Positions 7,823-13,708 of a stretch of 38,343 nt of DNA are shown one piece after another. Numbering within the stretch: the first letter of the stretch is position 1; each line of letters starts with the position of its first letter. The stretch is taken from the IMG/VR virus record IMGVR_UViG_3300044630_001545, positions 1 to 38,343 of that record. One strand, 5' to 3'. Below the pieces are notes generated by a model that ran no database searches, was not told where the DNA came from, and saw only the letters and a program-made list of their open reading frames with translations. Source of the DNA: a virus. The position numbers and the translations under genes were made by a program.

Positions 7823-7996
7823 ATGGATCAGTACAACCAAACCTCCAACAACCAGACCCAAGATCAAACCCCAGACGCTGGATACATCGCAGCTGAGAAA
7901 GCTAAAGAAGCATCCAAGACTGTCATCGCATACGCCAAAGAGAAGCCTGACATGGCAGCTCTATTCGTCCTCGGCGTACTCAACCTCTTCACCTAA
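7823..7996 (+). CDS. First early protein, small amphipathic (57 aa)
   Basis: ATG at 7823 with AGGAG eight bases upstream. The product has a polar Asn/Gln-rich start (about 20 residues), an Ala/Lys-rich amphipathic helix (YIAAEKAKEASKTVIAYAKE), and a short hydrophobic end (ALFVLGVLNLF). As the first gene of the early operon it may act on host functions or membranes; this is inference. A similar pattern returns in the 55-residue protein at 9304, so the two may be paralogues. No known family recognised. Confidence 0.68.
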   Translation: MDQYNQTSNNQTQDQTPDAGYIAAEKAKEASKTVIAYAKEKPDMAALFVLGVLNLFT

Positions 7997-8048
7997 TCCA
8001 ACCGGGAGGGACCTCCAACCTCCCATCTCTAACCACAGGTAACTAACC

Positions 8049-8204
8049 ATGAACATCCGCACTTCAACCATTCTCATCATCGGTTCCACCCTCGAGTTCT
8101 GCATAGCATGGCTCATGCCCAGCTACGAAATCCTTATTGCATGCCTGGCTGCATCATTCCTTACAGCCTGGGTCGCCTTCATCAGTGCCTCACATCAGGA
8201 CTAA
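8049..8204 (+). CDS. Small membrane protein (51 aa)
   Basis: ATG at 8049 with a weak AGGTAA upstream. Two hydrophobic segments can be seen: residues about 6-24 (STILIIGSTLEFCIAWLM) and 27-46 (YEILIACLAASFLTAWVAFI), joined by a very short turn, so a helical hairpin in the inner membrane is likely. It ends six bases before the next gene. Function unknown; small two-helix proteins in early operons can act in superinfection exclusion or host takeover, but nothing here proves it. Confidence 0.65.
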   Translation: MNIRTSTILIIGSTLEFCIAWLMPSYEILIACLAASFLTAWVAFISASHQD

Positions 8205-8209
8205 CACCC

Positions 8210-8416
8210 ATGACAACTACCAACGTACAACTGCTCGAGAAATACGCGTACGACAACTACGACCTCGGCGGCCATTGGGTCGCCGAGTGTTGGTCGACCG
8301 AGGACTACGTGCAGGTCCTGTACGACTGCAAGAACGACCTCGAGGAAGCGAAGCTCGAGTTGCGTGCCTACTGGAACCGGGTCAACGAACAAGCGGCCGA
8401 GTGCCGGTGGGAGTGA
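8210..8416 (+). CDS. Hypothetical early protein (68 aa)
   Basis: ATG at 8210 is taken because it follows directly after the previous stop; an in-frame ATG at 8108 would overlap the membrane-protein gene. The product is acidic and Trp/Tyr-rich at the N-terminus (AYDNYDLGGHWVAECW) followed by a charged helix (DCKNDLEEAKLELRAYW). No domain recognised. Its stop codon is the first base set of the repeat cluster at 8414. Confidence 0.62.
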   Translation: MTTTNVQLLEKYAYDNYDLGGHWVAECWSTEDYVQVLYDCKNDLEEAKLELRAYWNRVNEQAAECRWE

Positions 8417-8495
8417 CCACTAACAACGGACCATTGCCATGTGCCCGTTGCCCGTGGTCAGTGGTCCGTTATCTCCTGCAACAGAATAGTGGTCA
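8414..8495. repeat. Cluster of TGACCAC / GTGGTCA motifs and crossing inverted repeats
   Basis: TGACCAC at 8414-8420 is answered by GTGGTCA at 8454-8460 and 8489-8495, with GTGGTCC at 8461-8467. AACGGACCA (8425-8433) pairs with TGGTCCGTT (8462-8470). As RNA these two stems (7 and 9 bp) cross like an H-type pseudoknot; as DNA they are repeated half-sites. Another TGACCAC lies on the far side of the origin-like region at 8901-8907. Confidence 0.5.
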
Positions 8496-8683
8496 GATAT
8501 GCATGTCAATTCTGCACATGTGTGCAGCCATTTGGCCAATGTGTGCACCCTTTATGGCCGTGTGTGCACACAAAATGGTGGTTGTGTGACGCAATTAAAT
8601 CCTACTGATCTACGTAAGTCGTTGATTCCTAACGAAACACCTAAAATGTGTGACGTGTGTGCAGGGATTTTCCAAGTTCAGTT

Positions 8684-8717
8684 CGTATATAGAGACGTGT
8701 ATTTTTTATATACGTCT
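8684..8717. repeat. Central AT-rich hairpin of the origin-like region
   Basis: CGTATATA (8684-8691) is repeated inverted as TATATACG (8707-8714). An alternative fold pairs AGACGTGTAT (8693-8702) with ATATACGTCT (8708-8717) around five T bases, ten pairs with one G-T. It stands near the centre of the iteron dyad and could be extruded or melted first. Confidence 0.5.
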
Positions 8718-8861
8718 TAAATTTGAATTGAATTCTAAAAAAGACTGCACACACTGCACACATATTGATTTATAAAGAAAAATTGCTGCACACACCTTCT
8801 CTCGAAGGGTGCACACATGCCGTTTTTCCTGCACACATTGACCTAAACCCGTCACACAGTC

Positions 8862-8870
8862 TGTGGATAA
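8862..8870 (-). promoter_or_regulatory. Consensus DnaA box
   Basis: Plus strand TGTGGATAA, exactly the complement of the consensus DnaA box TTATCCACA. It is four bases after the last iteron, which strengthens the origin call. I found no second perfect copy nearby. Confidence 0.65.
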
Positions 8871-8947
8871 CTCAGACTTTGACCCCTAACCACGGTCAAC
8901 TGACCACTAATAGTTTCACCTGTGAACCAATATAGGACACCTAACCA

Positions 8948-9274
8948 ATGACACCTGTCATCTATCACGACTCACTGCCAGTGAACAGTTTGGACCTGTT
9001 CTACGCCCACATAACCAAAAACATCACCGATCCAGTGCACGAGCTCTGCGCGGTTTCGCCCCCAATCCCCTTGCGCTCAGGCATGGGCTGGTACGTCGGC
9101 CGTGCCTCCTTCAACTACGATGGCAATGCCAAGCGTTGGTGGTACGAGCCGTACGACCGTATCTCCGACTACTATCAGACCATGGACGAAGCAGCTGATG
9201 CCGCGTCCTGGCACCGTTGGGGTGCACCCCCAGAACTTACGCTCGCCCCTTCGGGGCTCGCGGTCAGTGAGTAA
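8948..9274 (+). CDS. Hypothetical early protein (108 aa)
   Basis: First gene after the origin-like region; ATG 8948 with AGGA about ten bases upstream. The product has many Trp/Tyr residues (SGMGWYVGRASFNYDG, KRWWYEPYDRISDYY) and a helical acidic part (MDEAADAASWHRWG). No membrane helix, signal or known catalytic motif. A TTCAC-CT-GTGAA inverted repeat at about 8914-8926 lies shortly before the start and could be an operator. Confidence 0.65.
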   Translation: MTPVIYHDSLPVNSLDLFYAHITKNITDPVHELCAVSPPIPLRSGMGWYVGRASFNYDGNAKRWWYEPYDRISDYYQTMDEAADAASWHRWGAPPELTLAPSGLAVSE

Positions 9275-9303
9275 TGTGTGTTCGGTAACCAAGGTAACTA
9301 ACC

Positions 9304-9471
9304 ATGCAGCAGCTAGATCTACCCTTACAAACCAACCGTGTACAACGAGCCATGGACAAAGCACGTGGGGCACTTGAATACGTCAAGGCGCACCCGGACG
9401 AAGTCCTTCTGGCCGTCATTACACTAATGCTCCTCGATATCGAGGGCGACATAGACGATCTGGAGAAATAA
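9304..9471 (+). CDS. Small amphipathic early protein (55 aa)
   Basis: ATG 9304, with AAGGT eight bases upstream. The product shows QRAMDKARGALEYVKAHPDE followed by hydrophobic LLAVITLMLLDIEG and an acidic end. The order (Ala/Lys helix, Tyr-x-Lys, Pro-Asp, hydrophobic segment) parallels the 57-residue protein at 7823. No known family recognised. It is followed after three bases by the next gene. Confidence 0.62.
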   Translation: MQQLDLPLQTNRVQRAMDKARGALEYVKAHPDEVLLAVITLMLLDIEGDIDDLEK

Positions 9472-9474
9472 CCA

Positions 9475-9645
9475 ATGTCTAATCCTTACAACACAACCCT
9501 CAATCTGAACGTCGTCAACTGGGACTGGTTAAATGACCACGAACAACGGATGACTGACCACGAATCACTGGACGTGGATATTGAATCCACGCTCGATGAT
9601 GTCGGCGAAGCCAACGACTTGGCTAAGCTGATCCGCGAAAAGTAA
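9475..9645 (+). CDS. Acidic small protein (56 aa)
   Basis: ATG 9475, three bases after the previous stop. The product is strongly acidic (many Asp/Glu) with LNLNVVNWDWLNDHEQRM and VDIESTLDDVGEANDLAKLI. Small acidic phage proteins sometimes mimic DNA, but this one has no recognised homologue and the idea is only a possibility. The coding sequence holds two TGACCAC motifs (9534, 9555) like those around the origin. Confidence 0.58.
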   Translation: MSNPYNTTLNLNVVNWDWLNDHEQRMTDHESLDVDIESTLDDVGEANDLAKLIREK

Positions 9646-9679
9646 ACAACTGTCCACTATCAACCATAGGTAATCAATC

Positions 9680-10333
9680 ATGGCTATCAAAGACCAATCG
9701 TTCATCCCCAACGTTATCGGCTACATGTCCGAGAAGAACACCACCCTTGGTTCCATTGCCAAGTACGTGGAGTCGCAGCAAGCGGACGATCCGCTCGAGC
9801 GTATTGCTCTTGCCTTCTTCCGTTTGCAGCGTGAGCGTCAAGCCGCTGTCCGCGCTGAACTTGATCAGGGAGTCCCGGTTCCGGGCCCTGAGTTCAAGCC
9901 GGAGCGTCTGCTCACCTTCGTTCAGTCCGTCATGAACGGCGTCTGTTGGGCGGCTCGCCGCCTGTACATCGCTAACGACAAGACGGCTGCCGAAGATCTC
10001 GGCAACGGTATCGACTTCTCCCAAGACGTCGGTGACTGGGTCGGTGTCTACGCTTCCAACGAGCGTATCCCCGAGCTGGTCGACAGTGACTATATGGCAC
10101 TGAACCGTTTGCACACTCTGCTCGGCGCCAAGATGGCGTACCTCACCGACATCAGCCCGCTGTATCACTTCGAGCAGCGAGCCCGCGATGAGGACGGCAA
10201 CTGGTACGTCGACAAGACCTGCGCGTCTTTCCAGGAAGCGCTGCCTCTCATGGATGAGATCGTCACGCGGTTGCAGCAGGAGTCCGAGGCCAACGAGGTC
10301 GAGGACTTCATGAAGCAGCTGCGCGCCGCTTAA
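9680..10333 (+). CDS. Hypothetical early protein (217 aa)
   Basis: ATG 9680 with AGGTAA upstream. Mostly helical, charged and soluble; segments include DDPLERIALAFFRLQRERQA, NGVCWAARRLYIANDK and the acidic C-terminus EANEVEDFMKQLRAA. No known domain or motif recognised. Codon use differs from its small neighbours in being richer in GC and in preferred codons (CGT, CTC, AAG), which suggests strong expression. It is followed by a structured leader before the next gene. Confidence 0.78.
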   Translation: MAIKDQSFIPNVIGYMSEKNTTLGSIAKYVESQQADDPLERIALAFFRLQRERQAAVRAELDQGVPVPGPEFKPERLLTFVQSVMNGVCWAARRLYIANDKTAAEDLGNGIDFSQDVGDWVGVYASNERIPELVDSDYMALNRLHTLLGAKMAYLTDISPLYHFEQRARDEDGNWYVDKTCASFQEALPLMDEIVTRLQQESEANEVEDFMKQLRAA

Positions 10334-10446
10334 GGTCCCAGAGAGAAGGTTGGCCGTCATCCTTACCCAAAACGGCACCATGCTCTCCCCCTTCGGCCAT
10401 AAGGTCAGAGGGGGAGAAACTAGGGCGAGAAGGGCGGTAGCGTGCC
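10334..10446 (+). other. Structured intercistronic segment
   Basis: Two hairpins: GCCGT/ACGGC near 10352-10375 and a 9-bp stem TCTCCCCCT (10384-10392) with AGGGGGAGA (10409-10417) around 16 bases. No U-tract follows, so it is not a standard terminator. It may protect the mRNA of the abundant upstream gene or control the next one, whose start lacks a clear ribosome site. Confidence 0.45.
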
Positions 10447-10767
10447 ATGCAGTATTTCAGACCAGACTTTGACAACGAATACGATTCACTAAAAAGAGAA
10501 CACGGTGAGTACCAGGTGTTATGGGCTAGCGTACTACTGCAAGCTGTTCGTGATTTCGATAGCCGGTATCTCGGCGAACGCGAACAGGCTCTTAACTATG
10601 TGTACTCACGACAGAATCACGTCGGGTCCTTCAGCTGGGTATGCGACGCATTAGGTCTAGAAACAGACCGTATACGCCAGATGTGCGTAACCCGCGACGG
10701 ACGTAAACGACTAATCGGTAACAACGTAGGAAACAGGAAAACCAATCATGACGACCATCAAAACTGA
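10447..10767 (+). CDS. Small phage protein with WVCDALGLE motif (106 aa)
   Basis: ATG 10447; no good Shine-Dalgarno. The pattern is a helix (YQVLWASVLLQAVRDFDSRYL), a YVYSRQNHVGSFSWVCDALG segment, then LETDRIRQMC. I recall this layout (a helix, then F-x-W-V-C-x-x-L-G-L-D-x-x-x-x-R) from many short phage and prophage proteins of unknown function. The LGLETDRIRQ part looks like a helix-turn-helix. It overlaps the next gene by 20 bases. Confidence 0.72.
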   Translation: MQYFRPDFDNEYDSLKREHGEYQVLWASVLLQAVRDFDSRYLGEREQALNYVYSRQNHVGSFSWVCDALGLETDRIRQMCVTRDGRKRLIGNNVGNRKTNHDDHQN

Positions 10768-11014
10768 CATCCGCGAACATATCCGTGACGCCATCTTCGA
10801 AGTAACCAAAGACGGTAATCTCGAGATGGAAAACCTTCAGACTCTTATTAAAGAACTAGCCGGTGGCATCGGCTTTGTGTTCGGTGCCATGCAGATCGCT
10901 GCAGGTAAATCGATCCCGCCTGATCTTATCAACGAGAGCATCGACGAGATTGCCACTTACATTAAGGAAGTGGTCACAGCCGTCGGTAAGTTTGAGCCGC
11001 CAAAGGCTAACTAA
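10748..11014 (+). CDS. Hypothetical helical protein (88 aa)
   Basis: ATG 10748 with AGGA about nine bases upstream, inside the end of the previous gene. The product is almost wholly helical; a mildly hydrophobic Gly-rich stretch (ELAGGIGFVFGAMQIAAG) could touch a membrane or a partner. No family recognised. It is the last gene before a strong intrinsic terminator. Confidence 0.68.
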   Translation: MTTIKTDIREHIRDAIFEVTKDGNLEMENLQTLIKELAGGIGFVFGAMQIAAGKSIPPDLINESIDEIATYIKEVVTAVGKFEPPKAN

Positions 11015-11129
11015 TTACGTGCTAACATATTCGAACCGGAAACTTAGGGCCTGGCCAGCAGTAATGTATGGCCTCCACCGGACGCTTGGAGATGGCTAAC
11101 CCTCTATCCAGCCCTAGTTTCCACCTATT

Positions 11130-11168
11130 AAAAGCCCGATGGAGCTGCCAGCTCTGTTGGGCTTTTTT
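11130..11168 (+). terminator. Rho-independent terminator
   Basis: AAAAGCCC (11130-11137) pairs with GGGCTTTT (11159-11166), enclosing a second small stem GAGCT/AGCTC, followed by a run of six T (11163-11168). It ends the first early transcript after the 88-residue gene, 115 bases downstream of its stop. Confidence 0.85.
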
Positions 11169-11183
11169 ATTTGCTAGCCCAAT

Positions 11184-11384
11184 ATGACTACTAAATCTAC
11201 AGCTTTACAGATAGCAGACTCACTTGAGAAAAACGGCGAAGGCTGCACTTGCTGCGCTTACGCTAGCTTCGAATGCTGCTGCGAAGCAGTGTGGGGAAGC
11301 GACTACACCCGAGAAGCCGCCGCCGAACTGCGCCGCCTTCATGCCGAGAACGAACAACTGCGGAATGCAGTAATAGCCGAATAG
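11184..11384 (+). CDS. Cys-rich small protein (66 aa)
   Basis: Starts 16 bases after the terminator with no ribosome site, so its transcript may begin at or very near the ATG. Six cysteines are packed into residues 21-33 (CTCCAYASFECCC), a likely metal site. The rest (ALQIADSLEKN, then REAAAELRRLHAENEQLRN) matches a common phage helix pattern with AAxELRRLHxENxxLR. Function unknown. The motif is unusual because most relatives I recall lack the Cys cluster. Confidence 0.68.
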   Translation: MTTKSTALQIADSLEKNGEGCTCCAYASFECCCEAVWGSDYTREAAAELRRLHAENEQLRNAVIAE

Positions 11385-11395
11385 GAGCAACCGCG

Positions 11396-11617
11396 ATGAC
11401 GCGCGAAGACATCATCCGCATGGCGCAAGAGTGCCAACTGATCGGTATGCGTCCGCATCTTGACGGTATTTATGAGGAAGCACTTCAACGCTTCGCCGCT
11501 CTCGTTGCCGCCGCCGAGCGTGAGGCGTGTGCTTTGTTGTGCGAGGAGACTCGCTTTCCAGACAGTTACACGGCTATCCGTTGCGCCGCCGCGATTCGGG
11601 CGAGGAATGAAGAATGA
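11396..11617 (+). CDS. Small phage protein of the AAEREACA type (73 aa)
   Basis: ATG 11396, AGGAG eight bases upstream. The layout MTREDIIRMAQEC, then LQRFAALVAAAEREACALLCEE and CAAAIRARNEE is a pattern I recall very often from phages and prophages of Pseudomonadota. No function known. The stop overlaps the next ATG (ATGA). Confidence 0.82.
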   Translation: MTREDIIRMAQECQLIGMRPHLDGIYEEALQRFAALVAAAEREACALLCEETRFPDSYTAIRCAAAIRARNEE

Positions 11618-11796
11618 AGCCTGACACATACCGCATTCTTGAAATGGCCGTACGCGACGGCATTGCTATCGGCTATCGTCGCGCACACAAACACAACGAC
11701 AACCCTGACCAAGAACAACTAATCGATGCCATCGAACAAGCTGTTATGGGACAGATCTGTCAATGGTTCAAATTCGAAGACATACAAGACATATGA
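11614..11796 (+). CDS. Conserved small phage protein (60 aa)
   Basis: ATG 11614 overlaps the previous stop by four bases. The sequence YRILEMAVRDGIAIGYRRAHKH, then AIEQAVMGQICQWFKFED, matches a recurring phage pattern with A-H-K-H and I-x-x-x-I-x-x-x-V-M-x-x-I-x-x-W-F. Function is unknown. The next gene starts within its stop codon (ATATGA). Confidence 0.8.
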   Translation: MKPDTYRILEMAVRDGIAIGYRRAHKHNDNPDQEQLIDAIEQAVMGQICQWFKFEDIQDI

Positions 11797-12029
11797 AAAC
11801 ACTTAACAGAAAATCATTCCAAGTAATGGTCGTCTTTAAATTTAACGGAGTCGACGGAGTCAACACCGAAGACGCCGACAAGATTGTCCAAGAACTGACC
11901 GATGCTACCCAAGACTGGCAGATCGAACACGGTGCCGATGCAGTGTGGGTCGAAGACGCCATCCTGTACGATCGAGATACCGGTGACCAACTGGAAGCTT
12001 GGGACGAAGCATGGGGCAAAGAGACCTAA
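11793..12029 (+). CDS. Hypothetical acidic protein (78 aa)
   Basis: The ATG at 11793 overlaps the previous stop as ATGA; an earlier in-frame ATG at 11763 lies inside the upstream gene and is less likely. The product starts with a beta-like stretch (FQVMVVFKFNGVDGV), then is acidic with a helix (EDADKIVQELTDATQDW). No family recognised. Confidence 0.68.
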   Translation: MKTLNRKSFQVMVVFKFNGVDGVNTEDADKIVQELTDATQDWQIEHGADAVWVEDAILYDRDTGDQLEAWDEAWGKET

Positions 12030-12051
12030 ATAACAAAGGAGGCTTTCACCG

Positions 12052-12336
12052 ATGAGTACTTGGAACCACCGCTTTATAGTAACTCGCGACCGATTCCTCG
12101 ATGAGGATGGCGAGTTCATCCAGCTAGCCGAAGTCTTTTACGATGAAGACGGCAAGCTATCAGCGTATGCCAGACCACACCTTGTATTCGATGACATGGA
12201 AGGCGTAAACAATTTTATTTTACGCATCATGCGAGCAGCTCAGTTGCCGCTGCTTCACGAAGACGACTTCCCTCGCGACGCTAACTTAACCCAAGAACGG
12301 GACTACTCAGGACTGTTCGAGGACGACGAACAATGA
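12052..12336 (+). CDS. WNHR-type small phage protein (94 aa)
   Basis: ATG 12052 with a near-perfect AAAGGAGG nine bases upstream, the strongest ribosome site of the region. The pattern WNHRFIVTRD, then AEVFYDEDGK, a helix LRIMRAAQLPLLHEDDF, fits a widespread family of short phage proteins (WNxRxV...EVYYDEDGK...), whose role is unknown. Strong translation is expected. The stop overlaps the next ATG. Confidence 0.82.
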   Translation: MSTWNHRFIVTRDRFLDEDGEFIQLAEVFYDEDGKLSAYARPHLVFDDMEGVNNFILRIMRAAQLPLLHEDDFPRDANLTQERDYSGLFEDDEQ

Positions 12337-12449
12337 TCCGTGCAATCTATGCATTTATCAAACGTATTAACTCTATTAAAACTTATGACTGGCGTTGGGT
12401 GCCACCACCCAACTGGCGGTCCTGCCGAGGCGGCCGTGATTACTGGTGA
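12333..12449 (+). CDS. Possible 38-residue basic protein (overlapping frame)
   Basis: The ATG at 12333 overlaps the previous stop (ATGA), so coupling is likely. The product starts MIRAIYAFIKRINS and continues YDWRWVPPPNWRSC, GGRDYW. Its frame covers the first 100 bases of the next gene, read in another frame. Either both are made, or one is a false frame, or a programmed or mutational +1 shift joins the two. Confidence 0.45.
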   Translation: MIRAIYAFIKRINSIKTYDWRWVPPPNWRSCRGGRDYW

Positions 12450-12798
12450 ACATCCATACCCTACTTACATATTCACATTCCTACAACCCAATCAACGGAT
12501 CGTAGATCGCGAATACGTATACGACACCCTGTTAGTAGCTGACTACGACGGCGTGTCTTACACAAATCCAGAGTACGTAGGGTTTGAGGTATACAGAGAT
12601 ATACCCGGTACTTCTAGAAAAGAATACCGAAAACTGTACGACAATATTGCTTACGCAGTACAGCACGTTTGGTTTTACAACAAACTTTCTGCTTTAGATT
12701 TACACAAACAAGCTCAACCACAACTACCTGACAACTTAAAAAACATGACCCTGCACTGGCAGGGGTTAACCCAAATAAATCAAGCTATACCTTGGTAG
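12349..12798 (+). CDS. Hypothetical protein (about 149 aa, start uncertain)
   Basis: Long open frame with candidate starts at 12340 (GTG), 12349 (ATG) and 12385 (ATG), none with a clear ribosome site. The central part is Tyr-rich (YVYDTLLVADYDGVSYTNPE, YVGFEVYRDIPGTSRKEYRK) and ends with LHWQGLTQINQAIPW. No family recognised. The first 30 residues overlap the frame at 12333 and look less protein-like than the rest, so the true start or a frameshift is open. Confidence 0.6.
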   Translation: MHLSNVLTLLKLMTGVGCHHPTGGPAEAAVITGEHPYPTYIFTFLQPNQRIVDREYVYDTLLVADYDGVSYTNPEYVGFEVYRDIPGTSRKEYRKLYDNIAYAVQHVWFYNKLSALDLHKQAQPQLPDNLKNMTLHWQGLTQINQAIPW

Positions 12799-12806
12799 GT
12801 ACACAA

Positions 12807-12998
12807 ATGTCACAGATGTATCAATGTAGATCCTGCGGAGAAGTATTCGACGACGATCAAGCAGAATTTATACCTCAAGGTCACGAGATCCATTACGTCG
12901 GCGACGGTAGTTACATCGTACCTGTTGGCGACCCTGCGTGTCCTGCATGCTTTAGCACAAGTTTCGACGATTACGAACCACCTGACGATGAGGAATAA
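12807..12998 (+). CDS. Zinc-ribbon small protein (63 aa)
   Basis: ATG 12807, with TAGGT seven bases upstream. Two Cys pairs, CRSC near the N-terminus and CPAC in the C-terminal half, frame a beta segment; the tail is acidic (DDYEPPDDEE). This fits a rubredoxin-like or zinc-ribbon fold. Partner unknown. The next gene follows after three bases. Confidence 0.72.
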   Translation: MSQMYQCRSCGEVFDDDQAEFIPQGHEIHYVGDGSYIVPVGDPACPACFSTSFDDYEPPDDEE

Positions 12999-13001
12999 AC
13001 G

Positions 13002-13298
13002 ATGTTTCTAGCTGGACTAATCGCTGCTTTAGCCATGATCTTCTTATTACTCAAGTTTAATCTCAAACGCATCGCTAAATACGACATCTTCCTAGACGTA
13101 GTCATTACGTTCTTCTTCATCTGGATCTTCGCCGGTACTTTCGCCGGTATGATGGCTGGCCTCTGGGCCGGTGCTCTCATTTCAATCTTCTTGTGGTGGG
13201 CTAAACGTAGCATCCCGCAAGAAGAACTCCGCTTGCTCAAGACCAAGCGTTTCCCGTACCGCAAGCTTGCTTGGGTACAAGTCATCAAGACCAAGTAA
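13002..13298 (+). CDS. Small integral membrane protein (98 aa)
   Basis: Three hydrophobic segments are visible at about residues 1-18 (MFLAGLIAALAMIFLLLKF), 28-47 (IFLDVVITFFFIWIFAGTF) and 49-66 (GMMAGLWAGALISIFLWW), followed by a basic cytoplasmic tail (KRFPYRKL). The pattern of a Gly/Ala-rich TM protein with D-V-F-L-D-V-V-like turn is one I recall from early regions of many phages. Function unknown; it is not an obvious holin because it sits among early genes. Confidence 0.78.
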   Translation: MFLAGLIAALAMIFLLLKFNLKRIAKYDIFLDVVITFFFIWIFAGTFAGMMAGLWAGALISIFLWWAKRSIPQEELRLLKTKRFPYRKLAWVQVIKTK

Positions 13299-13708
13299 CC
13301 ACTAATGCCTGGCCCCTGGCCGGTAACAACGACCCCCCATATTCCAGGTATTCAGTGCAACTGGAAGACGCGTTGTTGCCAGCTGGGGGTTATGCATCTT
13401 TTTATGCAAGATCTCGCATAACAAACGTGCCGCCTAATCAGCGGCTAGTCTGACCCGGACGATGAGAAGCGCCGTGATAGGCGCGGGTGGCTCGGCAACA
13501 GCTTACCCGTAGCAATACGGATGGCCAATGATGCCTAGGCAGTAATGCCTACCGGCTAACCAACCGGGCGATGGCACTCGATAGTCCCTTGTGGTCGTGA
13601 AGCGGATGGAGGCATGCGTGATGGGGTTGGGGATTCCCGGCTCCTGATGTGCTATAGCGACCGCCGCACAGGGGAAGCATCTTAATTACCCAATGGAGCA
13701 TTAATCAC
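13299..13708 (+). ncRNA. Candidate structured RNA in moxR leader
   Basis: No gene fits in these 410 bases, yet it is dense in stems. GGTAACAACG (13322-13331) pairs with CGTTGTTGCC (13371-13380) and encloses TTCCAG/CTGGAA. GTTATGC (about 13389-13395) pairs with GCATAAC (13416-13422) and encloses ATCTT/AAGAT. GCCGC/GCGGC, GCGCC (13469-13473)/GGCGC (13480-13484), CCGTA-GCAA-TACGG (13507-13520) and TAGGCA-GTAA-TGCCTA (13536-13551) follow; the last two are capped by GNRA tetraloops. TGTGC/GCACA closes the 3' part (13648-13670). Long-range pairs (CCAACC 13560 with GGTTGG 13625; a C-run at 13333 with a G-run at 13385) would make pseudoknots. I cannot match it to a known class. Confidence 0.55.

Larger units (their letters stand above)
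8519..8870. other. Candidate replication origin: iterons in dyad array, AT-rich core, DnaA box
   Basis: Left side, plus orientation: TGTGTGCA at 8519, 8540, 8561 and 8656, and the variant TGTGTGAC at 8583 and 8647. Right side, opposite orientation: TGCACACA at 8746, 8755, 8787, 8810 and 8830, and GTCACACA at 8851. Outer copies repeat every 20-23 bases (two helical turns) and the inner pairs on both sides are 9 bases apart. Between them is an AT-rich core with a hairpin. A perfect consensus DnaA box lies at 8862-8870. This fits iteron-type origins that open at the AT-rich core. The initiator is not identified; the alternative is a multi-site operator. Confidence 0.6.

Noticed and set aside
8499-8720. 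73-residue plus-strand frame inside the origin region
   Set aside because: Its Cys-Val-rich sequence is only the translation of the TGTGTGCA repeats; no ribosome site.
8519-8858. CRISPR array
   Set aside because: Repeats are only eight bases, in two orientations, with spacers of 1-60 bases; this fits iterons.
9674-10381. 235-residue minus-strand open frame
   Set aside because: Mirror of the 217-residue gene; created by its codon bias (third-position C/G), no ribosome site or family.
10384-10417. Rho-independent terminator
   Set aside because: The stem is strong but no U-run follows on either strand.
13299-13708. Group I intron, RNase P RNA or tmRNA
   Set aside because: No P7/S-type core element, no conserved RNase P blocks, no tRNA-like end with CCA; and the flanking genes are intact, so nothing is interrupted.
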